Shown here piece by piece: positions 20,350 to 30,728 of a DNA stretch of 64,000 bases. The stretch is from Morinoia aosen. Lineage: Eukaryota > Arthropoda > Malacostraca > Amphipoda > Talitridae. A program made the position numbers and the translations under genes. The notes below the pieces were generated by a model. That model did no database searches. It had not been told where the DNA came from and was given only the letters and a program-made list of their open reading frames with translations. Position 1 is the first letter of the stretch; every line of letters starts with the position of its first letter. The stretch spans positions 3,603,934-3,667,933 of the forward strand of contig CM059574.1 in NCBI GenBank assembly GCA_030386875.1, given 5' to 3'.

Positions 20350-22293
20350 TATGAACTTTGGACTTCTCCCAAGTTGGGGAACTAATTGAGTTGGAATTTT
20401 CAAAGGCGTAATAGCGAGGGAATTTCTCAAGTAACTAGGAGGGTGTATTATTAATTTTAAGGGCCACCAGTGCTCGGTGTAGAGCACACTTAATTGATAA
20501 CAAATGAATGAATCTGACTCAGAAGGGGTTTCTGTTTGGGTAATTCGAGTTGCCTTCCTGGCATCTATTTTCTCACTTGCACTATTGACCTCTGCAGGAT
20601 AATGACGGAACTGAATACTCTCGCCTCGGTTTTTATTTTGACGACTCTGAGTGCCGTGACTACGGCAGCAGTATGGGTGTCCACTTCTTGAGGAAGGGGA
20701 TCCAGGTCCAGTGAGTAGCCGGGCTTCAGCAGGTGCCGCGGCTCGAGGGAATCCGGGGTGGATCCCGGCGAGAGTGGATTTGTTAGTGTAATATTCCGCA
20801 GGTGCGGTAACAGTTTGATATTAAGAGTATATGAAGGAGGTAGTTATTTTCTGCTAGTGCCTTGAGGCTTTTGGTGGTTGATTGGTAGCCGTGTGGCTTA
20901 GTTGAATTGATTGCCGTGTGGCGAACAGAGTTTTGAGTGATGTTGATTGAATGTTGGAGGTGATTGTTTGTGTGTCGGCCTCCCAGGATCTTCTGTACGG
21001 GAGGTTAGTTTGGGTTACTTGTTCAAGCATGATAACACAATGAGAGACAGTCGCTACGCAAGCCAGGCTGCGAGCTTTACTGCTGAATTACAGGATTGCC
21101 TCAAATAGAGGATTATATGCGGGTGCCTCGGCCCAATTCTGGCGCCTGAACAAGGGCGAGGCAGTCGCAACAATAAGTACGCGTATGGACAATCATGAAT
21201 CTCCCTACATGCCCTTACTTCCCAACTAGTATTCTCCGGGTACTATTAATCATGACGCGTCATGTACGATCATCTCCGGGTTGGAGTGCAAGATTGATAC
21301 ATGAGATAGGCATATTACTGGGTAGGCAGTGTAAGTTAGTTTGTCTTCATTAATATTAAAGGCTTCTGCCGCCCACTAACCTACGCTTTGACTGCTATTT
21401 ACAATGAGTATCTTAAAAATTGGCAGTGTTTAATTTGAACGTTTACGCTAAGCCGCAGAAGAGGGCTGATTAAACTGATCCTAACTAAGGCTAGAATTGT
21501 CATAAGGATTACTTGACTTAAGCTAGAGATTATGCCAGAGAGGGCACGTACAGTCTAATTATTGTTATTATTTATTATTATATGAGAGATCCCTGGTCTG
21601 AACGTGCAGGGTGTCCTACGAGAGGAGAGAGGAGGATACCATTTGGAAAAGGGTAGAGGGAACGCGGAATCTATGCACAAGGTGCACAGAATTGGTAGTT
21701 GAGGAGGAGGATCAGAGCACAAGAAGGATTTAGAGAACATTGATTATGCGGATACATAACAGGATAGTATTAGGCGTCCTATGAGTTATAATGACAACAA
21801 CCACTGGAGGTAGCCGGCATTACCAAGAGGTCAAAGGAACAAGTAGCTACAGTTGAGGGCGACCAATTACTGGTTAAGCTAAATTTAACCCTCAAATCAG
21901 ATAGTTGGATGATTTCTGGATTAGAATTTCCAGGAGTTGGGAATTTAGAATATTCGGAGACTTGCCGAGGTAAGCATAATTACCCTAATTTAGCTAAATC
22001 AGGTAACGACTTAATTATTAACATTTTTATACACGCAAATTGACCTAACCAAAAATCAATAGTAAGAGTTGTCACTAAAGTGATTATGATAGGAATTCTT
22101 GCTACAGTTAATGATCAGGAAAGAATGATTATTTATGTGACTCGACTTGAGGTAAGTAACTGCCGAGGATACAATCTCTATTGTGTAAATAACCTAATGT
22201 AGCTTCATTTCTCAAGATATGAATTCAAACATTGACTAAAAATTGCAGAGGAATTCCAAAATTATCTAAACCTGACTTAGTCAAAATACAAAA

Positions 22294-22687
22294 TGTAATA
22301 TAGCGAGTAGTGTAAGTTCTAGTTAGAGAGACCAATAGTTGGCAACGCTCGAGACAGCAACACTCGCGCCAGTCTACAAGTGAACTCGGGCTCGACAACA
22401 AGTAAATGTTGACCGAGTGTGTAAATAATATTACCTACTGTGGTTGGTATCTAACTTCTTAATTTCTAAACTAATGTACTAATTCTATGCTACCCTATTC
22501 TATATATTCCTTTCTATCTCCGCTCTGCTCTCGCTAACCACACTCTGGTATCTGAGTATCTAGTTATGTTGTAAGGTATCCAATGAGGTGAGTAAACTAT
22601 TTTACCTAACTTGATGTCTATTACTATGTGGTGTCTATGTCTATTTCTATGCGAAACCTATACTGTGCTATAGTGTAGGTTGTGACA
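22294..22687 (+). repeat. Gypsy-2 5' LTR
   Basis: It begins TGTAATATAGCG and ends GGTTGTGACA. It matches 26576-26969 except at one site near 22650. Confidence 0.95.
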
Positions 22688-22689
22688 TT

Positions 22690-25600
22690 GGCGACGAGGA
22701 TGAGATTGTGGAAGCGTTGAGACGGCATTTCAAGCCAACAAGAAACCAGATCTTTGAGAGATTTAGGTTCCATAAGCGGAACCAGAGACAAGGGGAAAGC
22801 ATTGCTGATTTTGTGGCTAGCTTGAAAGCACTTTCTAATACCTGTAATTTCAAACAGGAAGTGCTAGAAGAGACCCTTCTGGATCGTTTCATTTTGGGTG
22901 TGTCCAGTAATGAAATTCAAAACTGCTTGCTAAATGAGGCTGGCCTGACATGGCAAAAGGCCATGGATCTAGCTACTGCTAAAGAAACCACACTGAGAGA
23001 AACAGTGGGGTTGAGGCAACCAAATTCAATTCTAAATGTAGGCCAGAGCAGAGTTAAGCAAACTGCTATTAAGCCTCAGGGCAAAACTCAGACTCAAGCT
23101 AACCCCAAATCAGCATGCAGCGGCTGTGGTAATCTGCACTGGCGTAGAGATTGCCCCTATAAAGACAGTGTTTGTCATGGTTGTGGCCAAAAAGGCCATC
23201 TTAAGAAATGTTGTTTTAAATTGACAATTAAGAAATCTGATAAAGGCAACAAAAATAATTTTGTGCATGCTATGCATGAAAAAAGGGGGAGGGAAAACCA
23301 CCCTAACCCTAATGGAACCAGCAATGGAACCAGTGCAGACTACCCAGCCCCCAATCCAGAATGTTATGGGGACATTTTTGCTTTAGCCGAGGAAATGAAA
23401 CCCCCAATCAAAATAAAATTGTTACTAAATGGTGTGCCATTAGAGATGGAGGTAGATACAGGTGCTGCCAGGTCTATCCTTTCAATGGCCACCTACTCTA
23501 AAATTCCAGCTAAGTCAAGACCCGAGCTGAGACCTTCTGAGGTTAAGCTTAGGACTTATGGGGGAGCTGAGCTGGTAGTTTGTGGGGAGATTAGGGCTAA
23601 CATCCAGCGTGAATCTAGTGGTATGGTTCCTCAGCTAGCAACTATTGTGGTTGTAGACAGGGAGGGGCCAGCCTTGCTGGGTAGGGACCTGATTGATTTC
23701 CTTGGGCTAACTATAGTTTCCAATAATGTCAACAAAGTGATAACTTGCCCTGAAGAGTTAGCAAATAAATTCCCCGACCTGTTTCAACCAGGTCTAGGTT
23801 GCTTTAAGGGAAGAAAATTCAAAATAGAAGTGGATCCAGCCATACCACCAAAGTTCTGTAAGGCCAGGAACGTGCCTTACACACTTAGACCTAAGGTGGA
23901 GGCTGAACTTGATAGACTGGTGCAGGAAGGTATCCTCACCCCTGTACAGTATTCAAGATGGGCGGCGGCGATCGTCCCTGTGCTCAAGGCTGATCAAAGC
24001 ATCCGCATATGTGGGGATTACAAACTCACAGTCAACAGAGCCACTAGGCTTGATACCTACCCCATACCCCGCGTGGAGGATCTATTTAGCGGGTTAGCAG
24101 GAGGAGTTATATACTCCAAGCTAGATATGTCTCAGGCATACGCTCAACTACCCTTGGATGAAGACTCCAAGGAACTCACGGTAATAAACACCCATAGAGG
24201 TTTATTTGCCTACAACCGTCTCAGCTTTGGAATTGCGTCCGCACCTGGAATCTTTCAGCGTGCCATGGAAGGACTATTGCAGGGCCTCCCAGGAGTGTTC
24301 TGCTACCTGGATGACGTCCTGGTGAGTGCCACTAATGAGAAAGAGCACAACAAGCGTCTCTATCAAGTCTTATCTAAACTACAGGAGGCAGGGCTAAAAC
24401 TGAAAATGGATAAATGTCAAATTGGAGTGCTACAGGTATCCTACCTTGGATACCAAATCAACAAGGACGGATTGCACCCCACTGCCGAGAAGGTAGCAGC
24501 AATCCAGAATGCACCAGCTCCTACTAATGTGACTCAACTGAGAGCCTACCTGGGGCTGTTAAATTTCTATAGGAAATTTCTAAAATCATCTGCAACCATG
24601 CTGGAGCCCCTAAATACCTTACTGAGGGATAAAACCCCTTGGAAATGGGATGCAAGTCAGGAGAGAGCCTTCCAGAAATCTAAACAAGCCCTCCTGGACT
24701 CTCAGACTCTAGTCCACTTTGACCCTCAGAAACCCATAGTGGTAGTGGCTGACAGTAGCGCGTATGGTGTGGGAGCGGTGCTGTGTCACCTTATTGATGG
24801 GATTGAACGCCCCGCCTATTTTGCCTCCCGAACTCTAACAGCAACAGAACGCAACTACTCTCAAACTGAGAAAGAAGCCCTAGCTATGGTGTTCGCACTT
24901 CGAAAATTTCATTGCTACCTGTGGGGACAGGATTTCACTGTGGTTACGGACCACAAACCTTTGTTGGGACTATTTGATCCGGGTAGAAGCATTCCTCCGA
25001 TGGCATCCGGGCGCATCCAAAGGTGGGCTTTACTACTGCAGTCCTACAAGTTCACCTTGCGTCACCGGTCTGGCGTGCTGTTGGGTACGGCTGATGCTCT
25101 CAGTCGTCTACCCTTGACAACTCCCGAGGAAGCCACACCTATTCCTGCGGAATGGACGTCCTTAGTAAACTTCCTCGAGTCAGCTCCAGTCACCAGCACC
25201 CACATCCGCGACAGCACCCTAAGGGACCCAGTACTTTCAAAGGTATACAAATACTGCCAAGTAGGCTGGCCTTCGATGGTAATTGGTGACCCTGATCTCG
25301 CTCCGTATACTAGGAGGCGAGACGAATTGTCCACACAAAATGGCTGTGTGCTCTGGGGGGCAAGAATTATTGTACCCCAAGCTCTCAGACAAGCCATTGT
25401 GGAGGAACTTCACTCTGGTCATGCTGGATCATCCAGGATGAAGGAGTTAGCTCGCAGCTACGTGTGGTGGCCCCTTCTGGATAAAGATCTAGAAGAAACA
25501 ACTAAGTCATGCAGCGAGTGCCTGAGCACTCGAGCCGCACCAACGAAAGCTGAACTCCATCCGTGGGAATGGCCTGCGAAGCCTTGGCATCGCATACACA

Positions 25601-26514
25601 TTGACTACGCGGGCCCAATGGATGGAAAATACTACCTAGTGATCGTGGATGCACACTCTAAGTGGGTTGAAATTTTTCCCACATCTACTACAACCTCTAG
25701 CGAAACGATCTTGTGCCTGAAACACACTTTTGCGACATTTGGATTCCCAGTAACAATTGTTTCAGACAACGCAACGTGTTTCACATCGGCTGAATTCCAA
25801 GAATTTGTGAAGGCATGTGGTATGCGACATATTACAAGCGCACCATACCACCCTTCAACTAATGGACTGGCAGAGCGCATGGTACAAACTTTCAAGAAGA
25901 ATATACGGAAGTCAACGGAACCCCTACGCCTAGCACTAGACAGGTTCCTGTTCAACTATCGGCTAACACCTCACACGACAACAGGTGTTACGCCTGCCGA
26001 ACTGATGTTAGGCAGGAAAGTTCGCTCTCGTCTTGATCTGCTTTGGCCGTCAGAAGCAATCGCGTCCAAAGTTGCTCAACGCCAGGACGCTCAAAAAAGA
26101 TACCACCCAGGGTCTCGCGCGGTTGACATTCCGCTGGAGTCACCTGTGATGGTCCGTCAATACACGCCGGGTTCCCCAAAATGGACCCCTGCTACCACCA
26201 TTGAGAAAACAGGCCCGGTATCCTACAAGTGCCAACTGAAGGGGGGAGAGGTCGTTCGTCGACACCAGGACCAAGTTATTACCTGCTCGAACACCATCCC
26301 TGAACCCTTGGAACAACCTACGGAGGAAACCGTTGTGTTTCCACAACCTGCTCAAAATTCATACCCACCACCTCCGACCCATGAACCTGACTCCGAAACA
26401 CCTGATTACCCGATTCCCACCCAGGAGGCTAGGATGCACGAGCCTCCAAGCGCTAGCATCTCGCGCAGGTCTACCCGAGCTCGGAAGCCTGTGGTGAGAA
26501 TGGACCTTTAGGAT
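22690..26514 (+). CDS. gag-pol: Gypsy-2 Gag(partial)-Pol polyprotein
   Basis: One frame of about 1,270 codons carries the element's proteins; numbering is from 22708. It opens in the middle of a capsid-like domain (ALRRHFKPTRNQIFERFRF). Two CCHC knuckles follow at about 136-170. Protease is at D250-T-G, reverse transcriptase has YLDD at 533-536, and RNase H starts near D682. Integrase has the zinc-binding His902/His906 with a C-x2-C, a DDE core at D966, D1020 and E1056 (35 residues between the last two), and a GPVSY motif of the GPY/F module. All catalytic residues are present and there are no internal stops. Mag-type Gag proteins have roughly 85-90 more residues at the N-terminus; here the frame runs back into the primer-binding site and no ATG in this frame precedes capsid. 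Pol looks intact, but its translation start is lost. Confidence 0.9.
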
Positions 26515-26575
26515 TGACTATATTGAATAAGGGGACTGGGGATACAGGGGGGGTTTCTAATTAAGGAGGGAGGGG

Positions 26576-26969
26576 TGTAATATAGCGAGTAGTGTAAGTT
26601 CTAGTTAGAGAGACCAATAGTTGGCAACGCTCGAGACAGCAACACTCGCGCCAGTCTACAAGTGAACTCGGGCTCGACAACAAGTAAATGTTGACCGAGT
26701 GTGTAAATAATATTACCTACTGTGGTTGGTATCTAACTTCTTAATTTCTAAACTAATGTACTAATTCTATGCTACCCTATTCTATATATTCCTTTCTATC
26801 TCCGCTCTGCTCTCGCTAACCACACTCTGGTATCTGAGTATCTAGTTATGTTGTAAGGTATCCAATGAGGTGAGTAAACTATTTTACCTAACTTGATGTC
26901 TATTACTATGTGGTGTCTATGTCTATGTCTATGCGAAACCTATACTGTGCTATAGTGTAGGTTGTGACA
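26576..26969 (+). repeat. Gypsy-2 3' LTR
   Basis: It follows a polypurine tract at about 26563-26575 and is followed by the second CAAAA target duplication. Confidence 0.95.
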
Positions 26970-27664
26970 CAAAAGTTGAGAACACAATTAATTAGAGCTG
27001 GAACATACAAAAGATGAGCAAACCAAAAATGATCTCTGTGGGCAGCAAGGTGTCTTAACACTATGCTCAGCACTAAAATAACTAAGGAGCAAATGCCAAC
27101 ATCGTCTAATACTGACAGCACAATACGGTATCATCGGAGGATAGTAAGCACGAAACAGTGACAAAGATGGGGCCGTGAGCTGGAGGCTGGTGACTAGCTA
27201 ACACTGGCACAGAGACAACATAGTGAATATTTCTACGACACAATAACGAGAGCTCCCTAACACGGAACAAGTTAAGACACAACACAGGAAAGTTAAGACA
27301 TAATACACACTTATCGTTACACTTGATACTTACAATTGCCCCTCAGGGGCCCAAGGACTAATATCTGAAGAACACACAACGTGAAATGAGCAGTCTGCCT
27401 GGAAAATGGCTATCGAGCTTGCCAAATGGTTCTGCGCGAATGTTTCCAACGGAAGTGACTGACGGAAACGTGATCGGCAAATGTTTTCGAAAACACAGTT
27501 TTGGTAAAATTTTGAGTTTAATCGAATTAATTTGGTCTTGTAAAATTGTAAAAATAACTACATTTGTATAATTTAATTTTAAGATTTTAGTTTTTTAATA
27601 TTTTATGAAATTAGGCTGAAGTACGGCTGAGGGCGATCGCTACACGTCGCAGTCAAAGTGTTAA

Positions 27665-27989
27665 TAAATGGCGCAATGTCCTATAATATGGAATGCTAAT
27701 AAGTCTTATATAAGCAATTAAGTGTCATTTTAGGCATATAATTAGTCGTAATTTCTGTACAAAATAAAGCGGAATATTACCATTTACCATACATTCGTGA
27801 CATTTCATTTTCAAATGCTATAACTCTTCCATATATTGGAATGCTTATCAGGTAGTATTTTATGATAAATAAAGTTGTCAGAAAGTTGAAAAAGAATAAT
27901 CCATAGGTTTATAAGTTTAAACAGTTAAGCTGAACATGATGTAACCATCGAAACCATAAAAAAATAGAAAAACATTACTAACTGCCACA
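27665..27989. other. Unassigned spacer between MITE A and the solo LTR
   Basis: AT-rich DNA of about 325 bp with no coding frame, repeat or RNA gene that I can recognise. Confidence 0.6.
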
Positions 27990-28233
27990 AAAGTGTAGTG
28001 ATCGCCCTCAGCCACACTTCAGCCTAATTTCATAAAATAATAAAAACTAACATCCTAAAATTAAATTATACAAATGTAATTATTTTTATAATTTTACAAG
28101 ACCAAATTAATTCGATTAAACCCAAAATTTTACCAAAAATGCGTTTCGAAATATTTGCCGATCACGTTTCCGTCAGTCACTTCCGTTGGAAACATTCGCG
28201 CAGAACCATTTCGCAAGCTTCCGTTCAAAAGAG

Positions 28234-28241
28234 CATATAAG
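28234..28241 (+). promoter_or_regulatory. TATA-like box in the solo LTR
   Basis: CATATAAG lies about 240 bp into the LTR, with a GTAAGTAT donor-like site about 85 bp downstream (28316). A promoter role is inferred from position. Confidence 0.45.
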
Positions 28242-29846
28242 GCCGACTTTTCAGGCAGAGTCGTCATTCTCGTACAGATCCTCCTGAATAGTGCTTGGGC
28301 CCAGAGCGGGCATTTGTAAGTATCAAGTGTTAGAGTTAATTGTATTATGTCTTAACTTTCCTGTGTTGTGTCTTAACTTGTTCCTTGTTAGGGAGCGCTC
28401 GTTATTGTGTCTTAGGAACATTCACTGTGTTTATCTGTGCCTGTGTAGTTAGGCACAAGATTCAAGTTCACTGCGCCATTTCGTCAGTGTTTTTCCCTGA
28501 AATAATTTAGCCGTGCAAACTTGCATATTCACTTTGGCATCAGATCCCAATTTGAATGTGTCTTTTACACAGTTTCGCACTGGTGTTTTTACCAGTCCTG
28601 TTAGCCTTATAATTCAATTAACTATTGGCAGTACAGTAGCTAGAATTTTAGTTATTTTATTTACTGTCGTGCATTGTGTAATTAAGTCGTGATTCAAACA
28701 AGTGTGGAATTCTTTTCACGTTCAACACTCAACGTTTAAAGTCCAAAAATCTTGAGAAATAAAATAGGATATTGCAGCAAATCGCGTTTGTATTTTCTGT
28801 AGTACTCATTTCAAGTCAATTCACATAAATAATTGTTCCTTATAAATACCTAACTACATTTGACATGTCTTTTAGGAATAGAAGCAGTGTTCTTATGTTT
28901 CAATATTTTTCCATGAATTAATTGAGCCTTTTTTAAATCACTGTAACTTTGTTCTCAGCTTAGTTGTTGTGACTTTCGTGTGTGTTTATGTGCTGCTCCT
29001 TTTTATGTAACTTCTGCTGCAATTCTTGCTCATCTGAATAATAGAGTATAGAGACTTCACCTTTTCTCATACTTATATTTTAGTACATTAATTATCTAAT
29101 TACCTCAGTGCATTAGCTATTATTTTGGCTGTAGTTCATTTAAACTCAGTTGTGTTGCTGCTTGTAATGTCAGGATAGAGCTTGTGACCAGTTGGTCTGG
29201 AACACTGATTCTGGTGTTAAGATGATTCAGGCTGCGACTCGGGCGCTAGAGTTGCGGACTGATTCTTATCACCAGACTTCTGTCATGGTTTATCCTGTTA
29301 ATGTTGCAGTTTGCGCAGTCTTGCACATGTGTATGAATGGACTCGTTTTTTGTTCAAAATAATCCAGCACGATGTTCCCTGACAGGATCTACTGGACCAC
29401 ACATTCATGCACTCACAAACACGTATGGAACCAAACCCTAATCTCGTAATTTAAGGAGCTTACCTCCTCCGGGTTCACCCGCCTGGTTCACTCCTCCGAG
29501 TTCTTCTCCCAGTTGTTCCTCCTGTTCAAATTTCACTATACTGGAAGGCCTGCATCCCTGCAGCTAAGCCGCTAAAATCTCCAGTTGAGACCATTTGGGC
29601 GAGAGTCCCCATTTCTTACCGAGTTTTCCCAACCGGTAACAAATTCCCTACTCAGCACTCAATTCACTACTCACTTAGTGTCGGAACCTCCCACACTTAC
29701 ACATCATCGACTTCACACTCCAGCACGCGCTTCACAAGCCTGAGCTGAACGAATCGTCTGAAGTCCCGCAACCTCCTCGGACTCTCCCCAAGATCGTCTC
29801 TCGAACAAGAATCAAGCCTCGCTCTTCGGAGTGCAACCTTCCCCTC

Positions 29847-29852
29847 AATAAA
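29847..29852 (+). terminator. AATAAA polyadenylation signal in the solo LTR
   Basis: AATAAA is followed by GT-rich sequence (GGTGTTGGCTTGTGG) about 40-60 bp downstream, the usual layout of an LTR poly(A) site. Confidence 0.45.
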
Positions 29853-30461
29853 TCCCATACCGGCGAGTGAAACTATTCTCTCATTTTCCCCCGGTGTTGG
29901 CTTGTGGTAATTTTGTTGTTGATTGTAGACGCTTGAAATATTGCGTCCGAATACCGCCTAACTCCTTCTGAGTCAGAGGCCGTAATCCATTCATTTAGCT
30001 ATTAAATGTGCTCTACCAGGAGCACTGGTGACCCGCCTTTGTAAAAGAACATCTCCTTGTGAAATCGATAAATTCCTCGATATTCAACCTTTAAAAATAT
30101 CATTCAGTTGTTTCCCCCACTTTGGGAGAACGTCATAAAAGTGTCAGGAAAAAGAAGATTGACTCTATGAAGTCAGGTAACTGAATGTGCATTCATTTTT
30201 AATATTCTATCATAAGTAGCGGGTAGAAAAATAGGCAATAATTTATTCAACTTCTAATGATCAAACAATTTAATATGTTTTTTAGGCTTGAACCTAACTA
30301 TATCAATATACCAAATGAATGTGCGTAACACTTTGACTGCGACGTGCGCCACCGGTGGTACACGGAGGTAATTTTCATAATGCTGCTCACCGACGCAAAC
30401 TCAATTTCTATAAATATTTAATCAAAGCTAAATGAAGGCACGACCCAGTTCATGTTTGATA

Positions 30462-30721
30462 TAATGTACGTAGGTTAAGAAGACGAGACTCTTGGAGTTT
30501 GTATAATCAGTACACACAGCAGGACACACGTTTACATTACGAAGGGTAGCGGTGGAGTGGACTCCAGCCAAGCCCGAGAACTACGAGCAGCGATCCACAA
30601 GAACCATGAGCTCAGTTCTCAACGCATAGTGCTGTCTAAATACATTCTTACGCAAGAGCACTGTAACATTATCAGTATTATACACATATACATTCAAGGT
30701 GCTACATGAAAGGTTTCAACA
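30462..30721 (-). repeat. Copia 3' LTR
   Basis: On the minus strand it begins TGTTGAAACC and ends TACATTA. It is identical by eye to 34721-34980. Confidence 0.95.
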
Positions 30722-30728
30722 CTCCTTC

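Larger units (their letters stand above)
22294..26969 (+). mobile_element. Gypsy-2: young Ty3/gypsy element (Mag-like) lacking the gag N-terminus
   Basis: The 394-bp LTRs (22294-22687, 26576-26969) differ at one position by eye. The target duplication is CAAAA (22289-22293, 26970-26974). The PBS candidate TGGCGACGAGGATGAG follows the 5' LTR, and purine-rich AAGGAGGGAGGGG precedes the 3' LTR. A single long reading frame covers partial gag and all of pol. The first part of gag is missing, so this copy is recent but not fully autonomous. Confidence 0.95.
10222..27644 (-). mobile_element. Non-autonomous LTR retroelement with 2,614-bp LTRs (LARD-like)
   Basis: On the minus strand the element reads LTR (27644 to 20350), interior (20349 to 19200), LTR (19199 to 10222). 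When the hAT insertion is removed from one LTR and Gypsy-2 from the other, each leaving one TSD copy, both LTRs are exactly 2,614 bp. They differ at about ten positions by eye. LTR ends are TGTAGC and TTCATA, the TSD is CGTC, and a polypurine tract (TTTGGGGGGAGGG on the minus strand) precedes the 3' LTR. The 1,150-bp interior has no retroviral ORF. It must have been mobilised by another element's proteins. Confidence 0.9.
20350..27644 (-). repeat. 5' LTR of the large LTR element (split by Gypsy-2)
   Basis: Its parts 20350-22293 and 26975-27644 total 2,614 bp, exactly the length of the other LTR. The hAT-1 target appears here unoccupied. Confidence 0.9.
10013..27660. mobile_element. TTAA-flanked MITE, copy A, split by the large LTR element
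   Basis: TTAA then CACTTTGACTGC opens the element at 10009-10024, and GCAGTCAAAGTG then TTAA closes it at 27649-27664. Without the insertion it is 221 bp. The second copy (30329-35065) has the same arms in the opposite order, which confirms the boundaries. There is no coding capacity; perfect TIRs and TTAA flanks point to mobilisation by a TTAA-specific (piggyBac-like) transposase, as inference. Confidence 0.85.
27994..30137 (+). mobile_element. Solo LTR, diverged member of the large-LTR family
   Basis: It begins TGTAGTGATCGCCCTCAGCC and ends ACGTCATA, matching the ends of the 2.6-kb LTRs, and is 2,144 bp long. The target duplication AAAG (27990-27993 and 30138-30141) shows a complete solo LTR left after LTR-LTR recombination. 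It is in the opposite orientation to the element at 10222-27644. There is no coding capacity. Confidence 0.9.
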
